Of a stretch of 6,724 bases of DNA, positions 5,064 to 6,724 are shown in pieces. Source of the DNA: Clostridiales bacterium. Lineage in GTDB: Bacteria > Bacillota > Clostridia > Oscillospirales > Acutalibacteraceae. The DNA is taken from assembly GCA_019416395.1 (NCBI GenBank), contig DXXH01000012.1, positions 24,375 to 31,098 on the forward strand, given 5' to 3'. The position numbers were made by a program, and so were the translations under genes. How positions within the stretch are numbered: position 1 is the first letter of the stretch; the number at the start of each line of letters is the position of its first letter. The notes beneath the pieces are model-generated. The model was not told the origin of the DNA. It saw only the letters and a list, made by a program, of their open reading frames with translations, and made no database searches.

Positions 5064-6182
5064 TCACGTTCCGGCCGCCGACTTGATCACCCGGTAAATC
5101 CTGTCGTTGGCGTCCAGAATTTCCATTTTCCCCGCGTTCTCCCCCAGGGACTGAAGCCGCTCCGGGTGGGAAAGAATCGCCTGGACCTTTTCCCAAAGGG
5201 TTTCCCCGGTCAGATCTTTTTCCTCGATGATTTCCGCCGCTCCCCTGCGGACAAGGGCCATGGCGTTGTGGAACTGGTGATTCTCCGCCACGTTGGGAGA
5301 GGGAACCAAAATGGATGCCTTTGCCTTGGCCTCGATTTCCGTCAGGGTCATGGCGCCGGCCCGGCCAATCACCAAATCCGCCGCAGACAAACATTGGGGC
5401 ATGTTGTCAATATACTCCAACAGCCGGATCTGGGGATTCTTCTCCACATCCAGACCAAATTCCCGGACTTCGTCAAGAAATTTCTCATCGTGGGAACCAT
5501 ATCCGTGAATGTGCTGATATTCCCCTTTCTTCGCGCTTTGAGCCAGCATATAGGCAGCCGCCCGGTTCAGGGCCGACGCTCCCAGGCTTCCGCCGAAAGA
5601 CAACACCACTGGCCGGTCATCCAGCCCTAATTCTTTTCGAGAGGCTTCCCGTTCTGCCGCCAGCACTTCGCCCCGCACCGGGTTACCTGTGACCACGCAG
5701 TTCACCGAGTCGTCAAAATACTTTTTGGCATCGGGCACTGCCAGCATCACCGCCTTTACCGATTTTGCCAGCATGCGGGTGGTCACTCCCGGATAGGCGT
5801 TGGACTCATGGATCACACACGGGATCCCCAGCTTTGCCGCTTCCCGGATCACCGGGCCGCTCACATAGCCGCCGGTACCCACGCACACGTCGGGCTGAAA
5901 CTCCTTGATGATCTTTTTCGCCTCAGCGGTAGCGGTAAAGACCCGCACCACTGTCTGCGCGTTACGCACCAGATTTTTCGGGGTCAGCTTCCGTTGAAAA
6001 CCGGAGATATGCACGGTTTTGATTTCATACCCCGCCTGGGGTACCAGACGCTCTTCCATGCCCCCTTTATTCCCCACATACAGGATCTGGGCGTCTGGTT
6101 CTTTTTTCAGCAGATAGCCGGCCGCGGCCAGCGCTGGGTTAATATGCCCTGCGGTACCGCCGCCGGTGAACAAAACTTTCAT
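5064..6182 (-). CDS. murG: UDP-GlcNAc:lipid I N-acetylglucosaminyltransferase
   Basis: MurG is a peripheral membrane GT-B glycosyltransferase that adds GlcNAc to lipid I on the cytoplasmic face, producing lipid II. At 372 residues it is of family length. The N-terminal acceptor domain shows the glycine loop TGGGTAGHINPALA (6-19), the second loop GTGGYVSGP (102-110) and HESNAYPG (125-132). The linker GNPVR is at 166-170. The C-terminal donor domain shows SFGGSLGA (195-202) and the UDP-GlcNAc site GRAGAMTLTEIEA (273-285), then NHQ at 301-303. The ATG at 6182 begins the usual MKVLFTGGGT. Its ribosome site is weak (AAGGAA about 11 nt upstream). It follows the SEDS gene by 93 nt and precedes murA by 69 nt, consistent with one operon. 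The lipid II it makes is the substrate of the SEDS polymerase encoded just upstream. Confidence 0.98.
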   Translation of the reverse strand: MKVLFTGGGTAGHINPALAAAGYLLKKEPDAQILYVGNKGGMEERLVPQAGYEIKTVHISGFQRKLTPKNLVRNAQTVVRVFTATAEAKKIIKEFQPDVCVGTGGYVSGPVIREAAKLGIPCVIHESNAYPGVTTRMLAKSVKAVMLAVPDAKKYFDDSVNCVVTGNPVRGEVLAAEREASRKELGLDDRPVVLSFGGSLGASALNRAAAYMLAQSAKKGEYQHIHGYGSHDEKFLDEVREFGLDVEKNPQIRLLEYIDNMPQCLSAADLVIGRAGAMTLTEIEAKAKASILVPSPNVAENHQFHNAMALVRRGAAEIIEEKDLTGETLWEKVQAILSHPERLQSLGENAGKMEILDANDRIYRVIKSAAGT

Positions 6183-6275
6183 TCCATATCCACTTCCTTT
6201 GCCTCTATTTCAATGATGGAAGATTTCCAGGGGTTCTCTGGTTTCCGGATTCCCCAGGGAAATCAAAACCAGTCG

Positions 6276-6724
6276 TCAAGTCTTCTCCACGTTGGCGCTG
6301 CGGGAAATATTCAGCAAAACTCCCATCTCTCCCAACAGCATCAAAAGGGCTGTGCCGCCGTAACTGAAGAAGGGTAAACTGATACCTGTGTTGGGAATGG
6401 TGTTGGTCACCACGCAAATATTCAGAACTGCTTGCAGCCCTACCTGGAACGTGACGCCCAATCCCAACAGCATGCCGAATTTATCCTTGGCGTGAATGGA
6501 AACGTACACGCCTCGCCAAATCAGCATGGCGAACAAGACAATAATCACCAGCGCCCCAACCAGGCCCAATTCCTCGCAGACCACCGCGAAAATAAAGTCG
6601 TTCTGAGGCTCCGGCAGATACAGGTACTTCTGCCGGGACTGTCCCAGCCCCACTCCCAGAAGTCCGCCGGAACCAATGGCATACAGAGACTGGCGGGTTT
6701 GGTGGGTCAGGTCGCGATCCAGCT
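6276..6724 (-). CDS. FtsW/SpoVE-type SEDS peptidoglycan polymerase (partial, 5' end off the window)
   Basis: The last 148 codons of a polytopic SEDS-family membrane protein, which polymerises lipid II into glycan strands together with a class B penicillin-binding protein. Visible family motifs are QSLYAIGSGGLLGVGLGQSRQ (from codon 11), the extracytoplasmic loop YLPEPQNDFIFAVVCEELG with the conserved acidic residue implicated in polymerase activity, and NTGISLPFFSYGGTA (from 111). Three hydrophobic segments are seen at about 53-72, 83-107 and 122-140, followed by a short cytoplasmic end (SRSANVEKT). The family is usually 370 to 400 residues, so well over half of the gene lies beyond the right edge. 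The position immediately before murG favours FtsW or SpoVE over RodA; the two cannot be separated from this part. The 93-nt gap to murG has no clear promoter or terminator. Confidence 0.93.
   Translation of the reverse strand, partial: LDRDLTHQTRQSLYAIGSGGLLGVGLGQSRQKYLYLPEPQNDFIFAVVCEELGLVGALVIIVLFAMLIWRGVYVSIHAKDKFGMLLGLGVTFQVGLQAVLNICVVTNTIPNTGISLPFFSYGGTALLMLLGEMGVLLNISRSANVEKT

Noticed and set aside
6183..6275. Possible small gene or regulatory element between the SEDS gene and murG
   Set aside because: Short imperfect repeats around GATTTCC/GGAAATC are present, but there is no convincing hairpin, promoter, or frame with a ribosome site.

Overview
The window reads as an ordinary chromosomal piece of a Gram-positive, Clostridia-like bacterium (Firmicutes; an Oscillospirales-type gut anaerobe is my best guess, by inference). 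All seven supported genes lie on the minus strand, so transcription runs from high to low coordinates. The base composition is moderately GC-rich. The placement comes from protein-level resemblance and gene order only: a SEDS protein, MurG and MurA followed by a DivIB-type FtsQ and FtsZ, strong AAGGAGG-type ribosome binding sites, and a two-subunit iron-sulfur fumarase of the kind used by anaerobes.

Region 1 (6724 down to 2381) is the distal part of a division and cell wall (dcw) cluster. It holds the C-terminal part of an FtsW/SpoVE lipid II polymerase, then MurG (lipid II synthesis), MurA (first committed step of peptidoglycan precursor synthesis) and a DivIB/FtsQ divisome protein. The gaps are 93, 69 and about 34 nt, consistent with one operon. 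MurA supplies UDP-MurNAc precursors, MurG completes lipid II, the SEDS protein polymerises it, and DivIB and FtsZ organise this at the septum.

Region 2 (2380-2140) is a 241-nt gap upstream of ftsZ. It carries a weak terminator-like hairpin at the divIB stop, inverted repeats and one plausible promoter. No ftsA is present where B. subtilis and many other bacteria have it. Region 3 (2139-985) is ftsZ, followed by a convincing intrinsic terminator at 919-954 whose G-U pairs show it works on the minus strand.

Region 4 (889-1) is a separate metabolic unit: a small VOC (glyoxalase-fold) protein whose stop codon overlaps by one base the start of a fumarase-type hydro-lyase beta subunit, which runs off the left edge. 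No gene-free stretch exceeds 300 bases. I found no RNA genes, mobile elements, CRISPR arrays or clear signs of transfer. I see no undescribed system; the items most worth checking are a hairpin that overlaps the murA ribosome binding site, the two oppositely charged tails of DivIB, and the missing ftsA together with an atypical FtsZ C-terminus.
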